Below the pieces are notes generated by a model. That model saw only the letters and a program-made list of their open reading frames with translations. It did not search any database and was not told the origin of the DNA. Shown in pieces: positions 1-7,044 of a stretch of 33,191 nt of DNA; the stretch's first letter is position 1; every line of letters begins with the position of its first letter. The DNA is from JAZGDL01 sp036477795. GTDB taxonomy: Bacteria > Planctomycetota > Phycisphaerae > UBA1845. Where the stretch lies: positions 1-33,191 of the forward strand of contig JAZGDL010000370.1 in assembly GCA_036477795.1 (NCBI GenBank), written 5' to 3'. The translations under genes and the position numbers were made by a program.

Positions 1-68
1 GGGGTGGCGCTACATTGGGGAGCCCCACGGGCGACTAAACCGACAGACCCCGCAGCGGAGGAGCAAAC

Positions 69-383
69 ATGTCCGTACTCGTTGAGTTCTCAATGACTCC
101 CTTGGACAAAGGTCCGTCGGTCAGCCGGTACGTGTCCCGCTCGATCGATATCGTGGACAAGAGCGGTCTGCCCTACCGGCTAAACGCCATGGGCACCATA
201 CTCGAGGGCCAATGGCAGGAGTGCATGGATATCGTCACCAGGTGCTATGAGCGAATGAGCGCCGATTGCGAACGCATCACCTGTTCTATCAAGGTCGATT
301 ACCGTCGCGACCACAGCGGCCGCCTGGAAGCCAAAGCCAAGCGCGTCGAAGAAATCCTGGGACGACCACTGAAAAGGGAATAA
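69..383 (+). CDS. MTH1187-type thiamine-binding protein
   Basis: The 104-residue product matches the small MTH1187/YqgV family (DUF77, PF01910), whose members bind thiamine or related pyrimidines and are about 95-105 residues long, so this is full length. The family pattern is visible: an N-terminal strand (VEFSMTPLDKG), a conserved Ser/Arg stretch (SVSRYV), the central YRLNAMGTILEG segment, and a helix (EAKAKRVEEILGR) near the C-terminus. The start is well supported by GGAGGAG five bases upstream of the ATG. There is no signal peptide, so it is probably cytoplasmic. The next gene begins 36 bp downstream on the same strand, so co-transcription is likely. Thiamine binding is inferred from the family; no ligand residues were checked. 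Confidence 0.85.
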   Translation: MSVLVEFSMTPLDKGPSVSRYVSRSIDIVDKSGLPYRLNAMGTILEGQWQECMDIVTRCYERMSADCERITCSIKVDYRRDHSGRLEAKAKRVEEILGRPLKRE

Positions 384-419
384 CCTTCTTAGATTCATAT
401 AGTTACGGGAACTCTAACC

Positions 420-902
420 ATGCCCCGCGATACGCAGATCGAAAGTGTTGCCAAAGCCGTCGGAAAGATCCCCAGCGGTCTGGCCGTGCTCACCGCCGTT
501 TACGGTGAGCGCGCTACCGCGATGTTGGCCAGTTGGATTCAGCAGGCATCGTTTGAACCGCTCATGGTCACGGTCTGCGTCAAGCGCGGGCGCCCCATCG
601 AGTCGCTCCTTGACGACTCCGGCAGGTTCGTGCTCAACATCCTGGGTGGCGAGCCGAAGACGTTGCTGAAGCACTTCGCCCGGGGATTCGCCGCGGACGC
701 CGATGCCTTCGCCGGACTCGATGTCACAAACAGCGAATACGGAGTGATGCTCAACGACGCCGTCGCGCGAATCGAATGCGCCGTCGTGGGAAAGGTCTCC
801 GCCGGCGACCACTTCGTCTACCTTGGCGAAGCCCGGGGCGGGAGCGCCGACCAAGCGGCACAGCCCCATGTCCACATAAGAAAAACCGCCGCCGGCTACT
901 AA
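420..902 (+). CDS. flavin reductase-like (FMN-binding split barrel) protein
   Basis: The 160-residue product fits the flavin reductase-like domain family (PF01613). Near the N-terminus is the typical KIPSGLAVLTAVYGERATAMLASW segment, broken here as KIPSGLAVLTAV followed by ATAMLASWIQQASFEP, where the family binds FMN. FVLNILGGE and FARGF follow, and the C-terminus ends VHIRKTAAGY, close to the VHIRK tail of flavin reductase modules in cyanobacterial diflavin proteins. It probably binds FMN and reduces flavin with NAD(P)H, or serves as the reductase partner of an oxygenase or flavoprotein; the partner is not visible here. It lies 36 bp after the thiamine-binding gene. The Shine-Dalgarno signal is weak (GGGA about 9 bp upstream). 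A long palindrome follows the stop. Confidence 0.8.
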   Translation: MPRDTQIESVAKAVGKIPSGLAVLTAVYGERATAMLASWIQQASFEPLMVTVCVKRGRPIESLLDDSGRFVLNILGGEPKTLLKHFARGFAADADAFAGLDVTNSEYGVMLNDAVARIECAVVGKVSAGDHFVYLGEARGGSADQAAQPHVHIRKTAAGY

Positions 903-910
903 GGGACCTT

Positions 911-1004
911 AACAAAACGGGGTGAAATCAGAGCCGCGACCGTAAGGGAGCGGGCGATGCCTGACGATTTTCCCGCTTCCTGACGGGCGCGGCTCGGTTT
1001 TGTT
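911..1004. repeat. long imperfect palindrome (terminator or repeat element)
   Basis: Arms of 24 bases at 931-954 and 972-995 pair with three mismatches (the left arm begins GAGCCGCGACCGT and the right arm ends GGGCGCGGCTC). An outer 8-base pair, AACAAAAC (911-918) with GTTTTGTT (997-1004), extends the symmetry. It starts nine bases after the flavin-reductase stop. It could terminate transcription, but the T run is short and the length suggests a mobile palindromic repeat that now sits at a gene end. Confidence 0.7.
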
Positions 1005-1159
1005 AGAGTCCCTGAGCGTGCGTTGGTTTCGCGGCGTAAAAAGGGCGTGCGGCACCCCGTTTATTGGCGCGGTCATAGGGTGCCGCAGCGAGTGGAAGAC
1101 AATCCATGATACACAGTGCGCCCGTTCAGCAACTGATGAACTAGAGCCGCTCTGCGCGA

Positions 1160-1193
1160 TTGAGGCGATGCCTCGCCCTGTTATATTATAACA
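1160..1193 (+). promoter_or_regulatory. candidate promoter with palindromic -10 region
   Basis: TTGAGG (1160-1165) is followed after 16-18 bases by TATATT or TATTAT. The -10 region lies in a perfect palindrome with one central base, TGTTATATTATAACA (1179-1193), and a small hairpin GAGGCGATGCCTC lies in the spacer (1162-1174). AT-rich symmetry stands out in this GC-rich sequence and could be an operator. It is about 545 bp upstream of the response regulator start, so the target is uncertain. Confidence 0.35.
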
Positions 1194-1737
1194 TCTTGTC
1201 TCTGAAATTCCAGTTCGCGAATCATAATTCCCCGCCCGATCGCCAGCCCCATGTTCCCGACCCGGTTCATCGGCGAATCACCGCTCCGGAAGCAAGGCAA
1301 ATTCGCGTCTCCGGGTCGCGCCAAGATCGTCCGATCCGCCGCCTCGGCAATGGTCCGATCATCAACTTGATATCAGCCATAATACCAGGGGTCGCGCGTG
1401 TAGGCCGGTTCGCGCTCGGGCATACGGGCAACGACCCGGATTTTTCATAACTACGCCTGGCGAAACGGGATACGACGCGAGAGGAAAGTGTGGAAGTCGC
1501 CCGCAGCGTGGTCACCGCGGTGTGCGGCCTGGGCCCTGCGACTTATCGGAACTTCGGACGCAACGTGCCCGACGCCGACGCGCCGCCGGCCCGATAACAT
1601 TTCGATGCGCAAGATCCGCGCCCTTGCGAACCGATCCAACCGCCAGGACCCTCACAGACAGTTCAGTCGATCCTTTGCGACTGATCGGCCTACCGATCTT
1701 GTCCGATGATGAGACTGACCGGAAACGGGGGCTGACC

Positions 1738-2778
1738 GTGGATAACTCGACGGACAACACGTGTATACCCAAAGGCGACCGGCCGAAGGTCTTCCTCGTC
1801 GATGACGACAAGGATCTGGTTTTCGTGCTGCGCGCCCATCTGGTGTCCGCGGGCTACAACGTCGCCACCGCCTACGACGCGGAATCCGCGCTCAGCCAGA
1901 TCACCGCAGACCCGCCGGACGTCCTGATTGTGGACTACACGCTGCCGGGCATGAACGGCATTGAGGCCATCCGCTGCGTCAAGAAGAATCGGGCTACCAC
2001 CGACATCGCCGTCATCATGATCACGGCTCGCAGCGAAACCGATCAGGTGGTCATGGCCCTGGAGGCCGGCGCCCAGGAATACGTGGTCAAGCCGTTTGAA
2101 GTGGCCGAGTTGCTCGCCCGCATTCGCACCGTCTATCGCCTGCGGCAGACCAAGCGCGCCTTGAACGACCTGAACGAAAAGCTCGTCAACCAGATCGAGG
2201 AGCGCACCAGTCGACTCCGTACGCTGTACCACTTCACCCGGGCTCTTAACGAGGCTGACACTCGCGAAGAAATCCTTGATCTTACGATCAACGCCGTCAA
2301 AGAGGTAACCGGTAGTCAACGGATCTCGATTCTCGTTGCCGAACCGGACGGGCAGCACCTGGTATGTGCTCGTGCCGCCGGAATCGATCAGAAGGTGGTG
2401 CAAAGCATCCGCATCCCCGTCCGTGAGGGCATCGCCGGTCGGGTGTTCACCAGCGGCAAGACCTACGTAGCCAGCGCCTGTCAAGAACACGGCGATTCGG
2501 CGAGCCAATACGAGAGTGATTGCTTCGTCAGCACGCCGTTGATAGCCACGTCGCTCATGACCCGTGAGGAAAAGCTCGGGGTTCTCAGCATCACCGACAA
2601 AGTCGGCGGCGGGGCCTTCGCCTGCCTTGACACCGCATCGCAGGTCAACGCCCCGACAAGTCGGGGCAACGACCTGCCCTACAGGTTTCTCCACCGCGGA
2701 GGGCGAGTTACACCCTTCTGGAATGCGCTCAGTCAGTGTTGTGCTATAAAGACATCCGGAAAGTGCTGGGCTATGTAG
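1738..2778 (+). CDS. response regulator: receiver domain, coiled coil and GAF domain
   Basis: The 346-residue product (GTG start) begins with a CheY-like receiver domain, roughly residues 15-135. It shows the acidic pair in VFLVDDDKD, the phospho-acceptor Asp in LIVDYTLPGMNG, the MITA switch and the KPFE lysine. A coiled-coil linker (QTKRALNDLNEKLVNQIEER) leads to a GAF domain (about residues 160-300) that includes REGIAGRVF and EKLGVLSITDK. There is no DNA-binding or enzymatic output domain, so it probably passes a signal by protein contact or senses a ligand through GAF. I chose GTG 1738 because the frame upstream is low-complexity. After residue about 290 the sequence stops looking like the end of a GAF domain, and the last 46 bp overlap the 3' end of the convergent CBS gene, so a frameshift or truncation near 2,640 is possible. 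No kinase partner is adjacent. Confidence 0.8.
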   Translation: MDNSTDNTCIPKGDRPKVFLVDDDKDLVFVLRAHLVSAGYNVATAYDAESALSQITADPPDVLIVDYTLPGMNGIEAIRCVKKNRATTDIAVIMITARSETDQVVMALEAGAQEYVVKPFEVAELLARIRTVYRLRQTKRALNDLNEKLVNQIEERTSRLRTLYHFTRALNEADTREEILDLTINAVKEVTGSQRISILVAEPDGQHLVCARAAGIDQKVVQSIRIPVREGIAGRVFTSGKTYVASACQEHGDSASQYESDCFVSTPLIATSLMTREEKLGVLSITDKVGGGAFACLDTASQVNAPTSRGNDLPYRFLHRGGRVTPFWNALSQCCAIKTSGKCWAM

Positions 2779-3263
2779 CTGAGGATGTGCCGTACGCTCA
2801 CCACACCCAACGCCCGGCCCTCTTCTTCGATCGGTACGTGGCGGTAATCACCGACCATCATCCGATTCAGCCCGAACACCACGGGATCCTGAGGACCAAG
2901 CCGTTCCGGGTCGCGGGTCATGAACTCCCGTACCGGACGGTCGGCGACGATGTCGTACCGATCCACTACGCGGTTGAGGACGTCGCGCTCGGTGAACATG
3001 CCCACCATGGTTTCTGCGGAGTCCACCACCAAGGCGCAGTTGCGTCCCGTTCGGACCAGCCGCTCGATGGCCTCCCGCACCGTGGTGTCGGGCGAGATCT
3101 TCAGCGGATCACGCGGGATCAATCGAGCAATCGGGTCGTTCATCAACCTCCGCTCGATGCTGGTCCTGCCCGAAGGCACGTCCAGTCCGGTCAGGTCGGA
3201 ATCGCATTCGACACAGTGATCCGTACCATCGATATTATGGGTATGACACGACGGACATAGCAT
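2733..3263 (-). CDS. zinc-ribbon plus paired-CBS-domain protein
   Basis: The 176-residue protein starts with a zinc ribbon (two CxxC pairs, CPSC and CVEC, within the first 22 residues). Two CBS motifs follow (about residues 50-170), ending GVVSVRHILSYIAQHFPDVF. Paired CBS domains usually bind AMP, ATP or S-adenosylmethionine and regulate a partner. It is the last gene of the minus-strand block after korA and korB, and its C-terminal half resembles the CBS protein at the other end of that block, so both probably regulate, or respond to, the oxidoreductase. The start at 3263 is chosen for AGGAGAGAG just upstream and for the ribbon. A longer frame upstream only translates a heptamer repeat. Its 3' end overlaps the convergent response-regulator frame. 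Confidence 0.8.
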   Translation of the reverse strand: MLCPSCHTHNIDGTDHCVECDSDLTGLDVPSGRTSIERRLMNDPIARLIPRDPLKISPDTTVREAIERLVRTGRNCALVVDSAETMVGMFTERDVLNRVVDRYDIVADRPVREFMTRDPERLGPQDPVVFGLNRMMVGDYRHVPIEEEGRALGVVSVRHILSYIAQHFPDVFIAQH

Positions 3264-3296
3264 GATTGCGCTCTCTCCTGCATGGCCACCATCGAC

Positions 3297-3356
3297 GATT
3301 GGGGATTGTGGATTATCGTCAATCCCCAATCCCCAATCCGCAATCCCCAATCCGTA
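3297..3356. repeat. heptamer repeats with self-complementary arms
   Basis: Copies of AATCCCC and close variants recur every seven bases on the right side, and the complementary ATTGGGG form lies on the left, so the element can fold on itself. It fills the gap between korB and the zinc-ribbon CBS gene. Similar architecture with different heptamers occurs at 8520-8600 and 24711-24788. Confidence 0.8.
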
Positions 3357-3373
3357 ACCGGCACCCCAGCCGA

Positions 3374-4396
3374 TTACCCCACGACCCAGGTGTCGCCGCC
3401 GACGAGAAGATCCTCCAGCCGTCCTTCGCCTTTGGATTCAATGGCCTTTTTGATTTGTTGATCGAGCATGGCCTCGTACGTCGGTCGTTCCACCGCCCGA
3501 AACACCCCGATCGGCTCGGGAAAGTCCGGATAGTACATCCGACTGAAGAGATAGGCAAGAGTAGGCTCCGGCATGCGCTCGTCGTGAAACAGCAGATCGT
3601 CCTCTTTGACCCCGTTGCCCAGCTTGACTATCTCCGGGTTGATCCCGTTGAGCCGGATCCCCTTGTCACGATTCTTACCGAAGATCAATGGCCGACCGTG
3701 CTCCAGCACGACAGTGGTATCGTCGCGCGTTTCCTTGCCCGTGGCATACTCGAAGGCTTTGTCGTTGAAGATGTTGCAGTTCTGGTAGATCTCGACAAAC
3801 GAGGTGCCCTTATGCTGGGCCGCACGTCGAAGCACCTCGCCCAGGTGTTTCTGGTTCACGTCGTGCGAACGGGCTACAAAGGTCGCCTCCGCCCCCAGCG
3901 CCACCGACAATGGCTGCAAGGGGTAGTCGATTGATCCAAAGGGTGTCGATTTGGTCTTTTTGCCGATCTCCGAGGTCGGTGAATACTGCCCCTTGGTCAG
4001 CCCGTAGATGCGGTTGTTGAACAGCAGGATGTTGATGTCGATGTTCCGCCGAATGGCGTGCAGCAGGTGATTCCCTCCAATGCTCAGAGCGTCGCCGTCT
4101 CCGGTGGTCAACCAGACGCTCAGATCCGGACGGGCAGCTTTGATTCCCGTGGCCACCCCGGGCCCCCGCCCGTGAATGCTGTGCATGCCGTAGGTATCCA
4201 GGTAGTAGGGGAAACGGCTGGAGCATCCGATGCCGGAGATGAACACCAGCTTCTCCTTGGGTATGTCCAAGGTCGAAAGCAGTTTCTTCACCTGAGCCAG
4301 GATCGCATAGTCACCGCATCCCGGACACCAGCGCACGTCCTGATCGCTGGCGAAGTCCTTGGCGGCGAGCTGTTTCACCTCAACACCGACCGACAT
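3374..4396 (-). CDS. korB: 2-oxoacid:ferredoxin oxidoreductase, beta subunit
   Basis: The 340-residue protein is the thiamine-diphosphate-binding beta subunit of a 2-oxoglutarate-type (or broader 2-oxoacid) ferredoxin oxidoreductase. The TPP/Mg motif is visible as GDGDALSIGGNH (about residues 98-110) with FNNRIYGLTKGQYSPTS downstream. Cysteines in WCPGCGD (about 24 and 27), GIGCSSR and QNCNIFN match the four ligands of the beta-subunit 4Fe-4S cluster. With the alpha/gamma subunit it would decarboxylate a 2-oxoacid to acyl-CoA and reduce ferredoxin in the cytoplasm. It starts 4 bp after korA stops, with AAAGG inside the end of korA as ribosome site. Substrate (2-oxoglutarate, pyruvate or branched-chain) cannot be fixed from sequence alone; the overall look is Kor-like. 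Confidence 0.92.
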   Translation of the reverse strand: MSVGVEVKQLAAKDFASDQDVRWCPGCGDYAILAQVKKLLSTLDIPKEKLVFISGIGCSSRFPYYLDTYGMHSIHGRGPGVATGIKAARPDLSVWLTTGDGDALSIGGNHLLHAIRRNIDINILLFNNRIYGLTKGQYSPTSEIGKKTKSTPFGSIDYPLQPLSVALGAEATFVARSHDVNQKHLGEVLRRAAQHKGTSFVEIYQNCNIFNDKAFEYATGKETRDDTTVVLEHGRPLIFGKNRDKGIRLNGINPEIVKLGNGVKEDDLLFHDERMPEPTLAYLFSRMYYPDFPEPIGVFRAVERPTYEAMLDQQIKKAIESKGEGRLEDLLVGGDTWVVG

Positions 4397-4400
4397 TTTT

Positions 4401-6284
4401 TCATCTGCCTTTTAACAATTCGTCTATCTTCTGCTCGATCTCGGAGATCTTGAAGGGTTTCCCCTGCATCTTGTGGTAGCCGACGGCGTCCACCATGTAA
4501 TTCCCCCGTATGACAAAAAGTAATTGTCCGGAATTCATTTCAGGAATGAGCACCTTCTTGAAGGACCGAACCACGTCTTGGGTGTTCCTGGGCATCGGAT
4601 TCAGATACCGCAGATGGGCGCAGGCCACGCTCTGCCCCTTCTCTTGGGCACGCTCCACCGCGGAGATGATCGCACCGTAGGTGCTGCCCCATCCCAGCAC
4701 CAGCAACTCCGCATCCTGCGGGCCATCTACTTCCAACGGAGGAATGTCGTCGGCAATGCCCGCTACCTTGGCCGCCCGCAGCCGGATCATGTTGTGGTGA
4801 TTCTCCGGATCGTACGAGACGTTCCCGGTGATGTTGGCCTTTTCCAATCCGCCGACCCGATGCTGCAAACCCTTCGTTCCCGGAACCGCCCACGGCCGGG
4901 CCAGCTTCTCATCCCGGCTGTAAGGTTGAAATGCCGCGCCGTTGCCCTTGGGGTGCTTAATCCGCAGGTCCGGCAGTTCGTCCACCTTCGGCACCAGCCA
5001 GGGCTCCGCCCCGTTGGCCAGGTAGCCGTCACTCAAGAGAATCACCGGGGTCATATACCGGGTGGCCAGTCGAAACGCTTCGATCGACAGGGCGAAACAA
5101 TCGCTTGGACTCCTGGCTGCCAGCACCGCCACGGGACACTCGCCGTGCCGACCGAACATCGTTTGCAGCAAGTCCGCCTGCTCCGTCTTGGTCGGCAACC
5201 CCGTGCTGGGACCGCCGCGCTGAACGTTGACCACCACGATGGGCAGTTCGATCATCACCGCCAGGCCGATCCCTTCGGACTTGAGCGCCAAGCCCGGACC
5301 GCTGGTCCCGGTCGCGGCAAAAGCGCCCGCGAACGCCGCTCCGATAACCGCCGTGATCGCCGCAATCTCGTCCTCAGCTTGAAAGGTCTTGACGCCGTAG
5401 TTGGCATAGCGTGACAGCTCGTGCAGGATGTCGCTTGCCGGCGTGATGGGGTAGCTGCCGTAAAACAGTAGCTTCTCGGCGCGCATGGCTGCTGCCACCA
5501 GGCCCAGGGCAACGGCCTCGTTGCCGGTGACCTTGCGATAGGTGCCGGGCTCAATGTGGGCCTTGCGAACCTCATATCGGACCGCAAAATCCTCGGTGGT
5601 CTCGCCGTAGTAATAACCGGCCTTGAGCGCCTTGGAATTGGCCCCGGCCACCGCCGGAACGTTCTTGAATCTTTCCTCGATCCACTTGAGGGTGGGCTCG
5701 ATGGGCCGTCCGTACATCCAGTAGACCAACCCCAGCGCGAACAGGTTCTTGGTGCGCAGAACCGCTTTTGTTCCAAGTCCGCTGTCCTTCGCCGCCTCGG
5801 TGGTGAGCCTTTCAAGCGCGACCCGAAAGACGCGGTATCGGTCCAGAGAGCCGTCTTCCAGCGGGTTTGAGTCGTAACCCGCCTTGGTGAGATTGGCCTT
5901 GTTGAAGGCGTCGGAATTGACGATCAGCGTGCCCCGCACGGCCAGGTCCGCGAGGTTGGTCTTCAAGGCCGCCGGATTCATCGCCACCAATGCGTCGCAC
6001 TCGTCACCGGGCGTATGAATAAGGTTCTTACTGATGTTGATCTGATACCCGCTGACGCCGGCCAGCGTTCCCGCGGGGGCACGGATCTCCGCCGGATAGT
6101 CCGGCAGCGTCGCGATGTCATTGCCGAATATCGCCGACGTGTTGGTAAGCTGTGTTCCGGCCAACTGCATGCCGTCGCCCGAATCTCCGGCAAAGCGCAC
6201 GGTGATGCTATCGAGTTGTTCGACCTTTTTAGCGGCCGCTCTCGCCCTCGGTGCGCCCATTTCTTTGCGAACTCCCTGCGTCAT
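4401..6284 (-). CDS. korA: 2-oxoacid:ferredoxin oxidoreductase, fused gamma-alpha subunit
   Basis: The 627-residue protein joins the gamma domain (about residues 25-215, RFAGDSGDGMQLAG at its start) to the alpha domain (about 240-620). Alpha-domain hallmarks are YGSYPITPASDI, FAATGTSGPGL, QRGGPSTGLPTKTEQADL and IPEMNSGQL near the end. This fused arrangement is the usual one for the two-gene KorAB enzymes of many bacteria. The partner beta subunit follows 4 bp downstream, and paired-CBS genes stand on both sides, all on the minus strand. No strong ribosome site precedes the first ATG; a second ATG at 6260 with GGAG 11 bp upstream is the alternative. The enzyme probably feeds reduced ferredoxin from, or runs CO2 fixation into, the TCA cycle; direction is not visible. 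Confidence 0.92.
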   Translation of the reverse strand: MTQGVRKEMGAPRARAAAKKVEQLDSITVRFAGDSGDGMQLAGTQLTNTSAIFGNDIATLPDYPAEIRAPAGTLAGVSGYQINISKNLIHTPGDECDALVAMNPAALKTNLADLAVRGTLIVNSDAFNKANLTKAGYDSNPLEDGSLDRYRVFRVALERLTTEAAKDSGLGTKAVLRTKNLFALGLVYWMYGRPIEPTLKWIEERFKNVPAVAGANSKALKAGYYYGETTEDFAVRYEVRKAHIEPGTYRKVTGNEAVALGLVAAAMRAEKLLFYGSYPITPASDILHELSRYANYGVKTFQAEDEIAAITAVIGAAFAGAFAATGTSGPGLALKSEGIGLAVMIELPIVVVNVQRGGPSTGLPTKTEQADLLQTMFGRHGECPVAVLAARSPSDCFALSIEAFRLATRYMTPVILLSDGYLANGAEPWLVPKVDELPDLRIKHPKGNGAAFQPYSRDEKLARPWAVPGTKGLQHRVGGLEKANITGNVSYDPENHHNMIRLRAAKVAGIADDIPPLEVDGPQDAELLVLGWGSTYGAIISAVERAQEKGQSVACAHLRYLNPMPRNTQDVVRSFKKVLIPEMNSGQLLFVIRGNYMVDAVGYHKMQGKPFKISEIEQKIDELLKGR

Positions 6285-6337
6285 AAGGATTGTCTCATCG
6301 GATTAATAGGAAAGCGCGGGTTGGCTACGGTCGCTGC

Positions 6338-6805
6338 TTAGCCCCCTTCTCGCGCGGTGGAGAGCGCGTTCGGATCCGGCGGAAGGTTGTACACCGCCTC
6401 GGGAAAATGCTCCACGAGGTACTGAACGACACACTTCACCGAAACCACCCCAACAACATCACCGGACGCTTCAACGACGGGCATGTGACGATAGCCCCCA
6501 TCGTTCATCCTTCGGATCACATCGGCTACCGAATCGGTCAGCAATAGCGTCTCAGGCCCAGCCGTCATGACCGTGCTGATCGGAGTTTCCAGCCGCACTC
6601 CTTCAGTCAACACACCCGTCAGAATATCTCGCTCGGTGAATATCCCCTTGAGGGCACCCTGCTGTCGCACTACCACGCACCCGGTCTGATGCCGCCGCAT
6701 CAATGCAATCGTCTCGGCGATGGTCTCATCGGGCTCGACCGACACCGCTTCGCGCAACTCCAACGCGCTTACGCGATCCTCGATCATGGCATTTCTCAAA
6801 GTCAC
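6338..6805 (-). CDS. paired-CBS-domain protein
   Basis: This 155-residue protein consists almost entirely of two CBS motifs: the first contains GCVVVRQQGALKGIFTERDI, the second GGYRHMPVVE followed by VVGVVSVKCVVQYLVEHFPE. Its C-terminal half is clearly paralogous to the zinc-ribbon CBS protein at 2733-3263. It is the first gene of the korAB block, 53 bp upstream of korA. I chose GTG 6805 because GGAGG lies 10 bp upstream and the resulting VTLRNAMIEDR start resembles stand-alone CBS proteins; ATG 6787 is the alternative. The frame stays open farther upstream but only through repeat sequence. Adenine-nucleotide sensing for the oxidoreductase is inferred from CBS biology and position. Confidence 0.82.
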   Translation of the reverse strand: MTLRNAMIEDRVSALELREAVSVEPDETIAETIALMRRHQTGCVVVRQQGALKGIFTERDILTGVLTEGVRLETPISTVMTAGPETLLLTDSVADVIRRMNDGGYRHMPVVEASGDVVGVVSVKCVVQYLVEHFPEAVYNLPPDPNALSTAREGG

Positions 6806-6925
6806 AGGCCCATGGCCTCCAGGTCCACTAACGAAGGATAAGCATCTCGCCAAGCAAAAACAACCACTAAGCACCAGCTTTCGACTCTTTATCGGCGGAT
6901 TCCCGCCGGCAGTCCCCGTCCAAAG

Positions 6926-6947
6926 CCCACGGATTGCAATCCGTGGG
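6926..6947. repeat. perfect 22-bp palindrome (repeat family I)
   Basis: Arms CCCACGGATTG and CAATCCGTGGG pair without mismatch. The same palindrome, with G/A and C/T changes and longer arms, recurs at 29943-29970. It lies in the divergent gap between the CBS gene and the aminopeptidase. Confidence 0.75.
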
Positions 6948-7003
6948 ACGGCAGTCCATGGGTCTCTCGAACCGCCATGCCACGCCACCCAACCACAGGG
7001 TTG

Positions 7004-7042
7004 TTCACGATTGTGGTCCTTTCATATATACTCGGACCACAA
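7004..7042 (+). promoter_or_regulatory. inverted repeat and possible promoter before the aminopeptidase
   Basis: TTGTGGTCC (7011-7019) and GGACCACAA (7034-7042) form a perfect 9-bp inverted repeat with a 14-base AT-rich centre, ending 2 bp before the chosen ATG. The centre holds TATACT (7027-7032), 17 bp after TTCACG (7004-7009). It may be an operator over the promoter, or, if transcribed, a hairpin close to the start codon. Confidence 0.4.
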
Positions 7043-7044
7043 CC

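Larger units (their letters stand above)
903..1737. other. long intergenic region without a supported gene
   Basis: These 835 bases separate the flavin-reductase gene from the response regulator. They contain the palindrome at 911-1004, a 9-bp inverted repeat (GCGGCACCC at 1049-1057 with its complement at 1078-1086), and a promoter-like AT-rich patch at 1160-1193. The reading frame of the downstream regulator stays open back to a GTG at 1522, but that extension is Arg/Ala-rich and resembles no domain. I see no tRNA cloverleaf and no convincing small protein. A small RNA or long leader is possible but not shown. Confidence 0.6.

Noticed and set aside
1522..1737. N-terminal extension of the response regulator to GTG 1522
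   Set aside because: It is Arg/Ala-rich with no domain and no ribosome site; GTG 1738 puts the receiver domain close to the N-terminus as usual.
903..1737. tRNA or structured RNA gene in the long gap
   Set aside because: The inverted repeats present do not form a cloverleaf or any RNA I recognise; only hairpins and a promoter-like patch were found.
1690..2694. 334-residue minus-strand open frame opposite the response regulator
   Set aside because: The plus-strand frame carries all receiver and GAF motifs; this one has none and is a GC-rich shadow.
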